A stretch of DNA of 64,000 nt from DATJKD01 sp963728295 (GTDB taxonomy: Bacteria > Pseudomonadota > Gammaproteobacteria > Steroidobacterales > Steroidobacteraceae): the NCBI GenBank assembly GCA_963728295.1, contig CAVSKB010000024.1, positions 1-64,000 of the forward strand, written 5' to 3'. The position numbers were made by a program, and so were the translations under genes. The notes beneath the pieces are model-generated. The model searched no databases and was not told the origin of the DNA. It worked only from the letters and a program-made list of their open reading frames with translations. This document shows, piece by piece, positions 62,181 through 64,000 of this stretch (position 1 is its first letter; every line of letters begins with the position of its first letter).

Positions 62181-62981
62181 ATGATCAGTCAACCCAAGCC
62201 GCGTGTTCGCAAGCCCGGTCCGAGAACGGGTGCAAGGAACGGTCCCAGGCCGGTGCTGTTCGAGCGGCTCTCGCCGCAGCCGGCCTACCGCAGGGTCTCC
62301 ACGGCCATCGAGGACAAGATTCTGCGCCGGGCGCTGCGACCGGGCGACATGCTGCCGACCGAGAGCGAACTCGCACGCCAGTTCGGCGTCAACCGCTCGA
62401 CCGTGCGCGAGGCTCTGCGCCGGCTCGAATCGTCCGGGCTGGTCGACCGCGCCAACGGCGGCAAGCGACTGCTCGTCATCCGTCCGGGTTCCGCCGAGAC
62501 GGTCTCGCGCGTCAGCCGCGCACTCGCGCTCGACGAGGTGACGTTCATCGAGCTGTGGGAGGCCATGCTCGCCATCGCGCCTCGCACTGCGGGCCTCGCC
62601 GCGGAACGGGCGCGCGACGAAGGCGCGGCGCGGCTCGACGAGGTGGTGGCCCGCGTCGAGGCTGCGCGCAATGCGGACGCGGCGGTCGGACTGGTCGTCG
62701 AGTTCTTCGGACTGGTTGCCGAGCTTTCGGGTAACCGGGTGCTGGTCATGTCGACGCAGCCGCTTACACGCCTGCTCGCGCCCTCGCTGCGCAGGATGAT
62801 CGACCGCGTGCCACAGGCCCAGGCCCGCATCGTGGTGGCCGAGCGCTGCATCGCGGAGGCCGTGCGCCGCGGCAAGGCCGGCGAGGCCGAGACCTGGATG
62901 ACCCGTCATGTCCAGGACTTCCGCCGGGGCTACGAGCTCGCCGGCATGGCGCTCGACACGCGCGTCGCCCTGCCCGCCTGA
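62181..62981 (+). CDS. GntR/FadR-family transcriptional regulator
   Basis: 266 residues. A 30-residue basic leader precedes the winged helix ('VSTAIEDKILRRALRPGDML', 'ESELARQFGVNRSTVREALR', 'RLESSGLVDRANGGKRLLVI') and an FCD-type helical effector domain to the end ('WEAMLAIAPRTAGLAAERAR', 'ERCIAEAVRRGKAGEAETWM'). Divergent from the acyl-CoA dehydrogenase operon with the operator between them, it probably controls it in response to an acyl-CoA or organic acid, and itself. Confidence 0.93.
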   Translation: MISQPKPRVRKPGPRTGARNGPRPVLFERLSPQPAYRRVSTAIEDKILRRALRPGDMLPTESELARQFGVNRSTVREALRRLESSGLVDRANGGKRLLVIRPGSAETVSRVSRALALDEVTFIELWEAMLAIAPRTAGLAAERARDEGAARLDEVVARVEAARNADAAVGLVVEFFGLVAELSGNRVLVMSTQPLTRLLAPSLRRMIDRVPQAQARIVVAERCIAEAVRRGKAGEAETWMTRHVQDFRRGYELAGMALDTRVALPA

Positions 62982-63088
62982 CGACCGACCGCCGCGCGTC
63001 CGCCGGCGCGCGCCGGCCCGATAACCCCGCGCGACCCGCGGCTGCGTATACAAGCTCGAGTCTCCGCCTATACGAGGTGATTCGAGCC

Positions 63089-63898
63089 ATGGACCGAGCC
63101 CGCGCCCACCGACCACGCATGTTCCGCCTCGCCGCCGGCCTGGCCCTCGCAATGGCGACTGCCACGCATCAGGCGGAGGCCCGCGCCTGCATCGCTCAGG
63201 TCGAAGTTTACGACCGTGCGCAGAGCCGCTCGCTGCCGACGTACCGCAAGTTCGGCAAGCGGTGGATCACTGGTGAGCCCGGGCACGAATACGATCTACG
63301 GATTCGCAATTGCGCCGACGTGCGGGTGCTCGCAGTAATCAGCGTGGACGGAGTCAACGTGGTCACCGGCCAATCCGCCTCGCCCTCGCAATCGGGGTAC
63401 GTCCTCGAGCCCGGCGAGAACATGACGGTCGAAGGCTGGCGCAAGAGCATGGAGCGCACAGCCGCGTTCGTCTTCACGGATCCCGCGGATTCGTATGCAG
63501 CACGAACCGGTCGGCCGGACGATCTCGGCGTGATCGGTGTCGCGCTCTTCCGCGAGCTCAGGCCGAAGGTCGTGGCCCAGGAACGCGACTCGAACTTGTA
63601 CGGGGCATCGTCACCCCGGGCGGAGCCGGTTGCGGAGGCAGCGGCGAAGTCGGATGCTGCGTCGACGGCTCGCAGTCGTCAGTCGGCCTCTCTCGGCACG
63701 GGCCACGGGCGCAGCGAGCATTCGCCCGCCCAATGGACCAGCTTCGAACGCGCGAGCGACGACCCCGACGAGACGGTCAGCATCCGCTACGAGACTCATA
63801 CCGCATTGGTCGCGCTCGGCGTGCTCCCGCGCAGGGGGCTGCCGGATCGCGATCCGGAGCCGTTTCCCGCGCAGCTCGGCTTCGTACCGGATCCGTGA
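63089..63898 (+). CDS. Conserved secreted hypothetical protein
   Basis: About 269 residues from ATG 63089 (a GTG four codons upstream is possible). Signal peptide 'FRLAAGLALAMATATHQAEA', then a conserved beta-rich domain 'ACIAQVEVYDRAQSRSLPTY', 'YDLRIRNCADVRVLAVISVD', 'GVNVVTGQSASPSQSGYVLE' and 'SYAARTGRPDDLGVIGVALF'. The C-terminal 100 residues are Ser/Ala-rich and look disordered. The family is widespread in beta- and gammaproteobacteria, often beside sigma-factor genes; function unknown. Confidence 0.85.
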   Translation: MDRARAHRPRMFRLAAGLALAMATATHQAEARACIAQVEVYDRAQSRSLPTYRKFGKRWITGEPGHEYDLRIRNCADVRVLAVISVDGVNVVTGQSASPSQSGYVLEPGENMTVEGWRKSMERTAAFVFTDPADSYAARTGRPDDLGVIGVALFRELRPKVVAQERDSNLYGASSPRAEPVAEAAAKSDAASTARSRQSASLGTGHGRSEHSPAQWTSFERASDDPDETVSIRYETHTALVALGVLPRRGLPDRDPEPFPAQLGFVPDP

Positions 63899-63910
63899 CG
63901 CGAACCGCGT

Positions 63911-64000
63911 ATGTCCGGAATTGTCGATGCAGGTTCTGCGCTCCATACTCCGATCCGCATGCAGGCGCGCGATGCCGGAGATACCGAGACCGACGAGGCG
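63911..64000 (+). CDS. Start of a gene running off the window
   Basis: ATG 63911 opens 30 codons without a stop: 'MSGIVDAGSALHTPIRMQAR' then 'DAGDTETDEA'. Twelve bases after the preceding stop, so probably the next gene of the same operon. Too short to identify. Confidence 0.4.
   Translation, partial: MSGIVDAGSALHTPIRMQARDAGDTETDEA

Overview
This 64 kb stretch is moderately GC-rich chromosomal DNA from a proteobacterium. The pieces recognised here (a complete System I cytochrome c maturation cluster, a secreted M13 peptidase, a truncated TonB-dependent receptor behind a CadC-like TPR regulator, NhaA, and a tRNA-Phe remnant of proteobacterial type) fit a gammaproteobacterium of the Xanthomonadales/Nevskiales/Steroidobacter type. 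That placement is inference; no rRNA or core marker set is present.

The window has two very different halves. From 1 to about 38 kb it is a scarred accessory region. Intact housekeeping-type transporters and enzymes (TerC/Alx protein with an upstream manganese riboswitch, SLC13 permease, CorC-type protein, NhaA with two coupled small genes, Crp/Fnr regulator, SDR and FAD oxidoreductases, cupin, OBAP lipoprotein, GlsB-type protein) are interleaved with wreckage. The wreckage includes a reverse transcriptase broken by several frameshifts; remnants of IS30, IS3, IS481 and another integrase-core IS; a TonB-dependent receptor cut off at its C-terminus; fragments of EamA transporters, a xanthine-dehydrogenase-type subunit, an SRAP protein and SDRs; and an ATP-dependent DNA ligase split into opposite strands by a reconstructable 2.9 kb inversion. 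Two 3'-halves of tRNA-Phe, each preceded by the same non-tRNA sequence, look like attachment-site scars of tandem integrative elements. An attC-like inverted repeat lies before a Cache-type gene and a second GTTAGAC box lies after it. Two small-protein families occur twice each; one pair carries the same 33-bp inverted repeat upstream.

An apparently complete ISNCY-type insertion sequence (38048-39619) closes this region. From about 39.8 kb the sequence is ordinary dense chromosome: M13 metallopeptidase, HtrA-like protease, a frameshifted SDR, a patatin/beta-barrel fusion, an M15-like secreted protein, DUF411, SnoaL-like and BON proteins. Then comes a long minus-strand convoy (62120 down to 48407): acyl-CoA dehydrogenase, MaoC-like hydratase, CitE-like lyase, acyl-CoA carboxylase beta and alpha subunits (a leucine/isovaleryl-CoA-type degradation set), running by overlapping start/stop codons straight into ccmABCDEFGHI and a second MaoC-like gene. 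A divergent GntR/FadR regulator at 62181 has a perfect FadR-type operator in the shared promoter.

Many otherwise recognisable genes carry single-base frameshifts (carboxylase beta subunit three times, CitE-like lyase, two SDR or DMT genes, RNase HII leader). Some are genuine decay in the accessory half; those in the conserved convoy may be base-calling indels. Coordinates of such genes are given as the full span of the recoverable reading.
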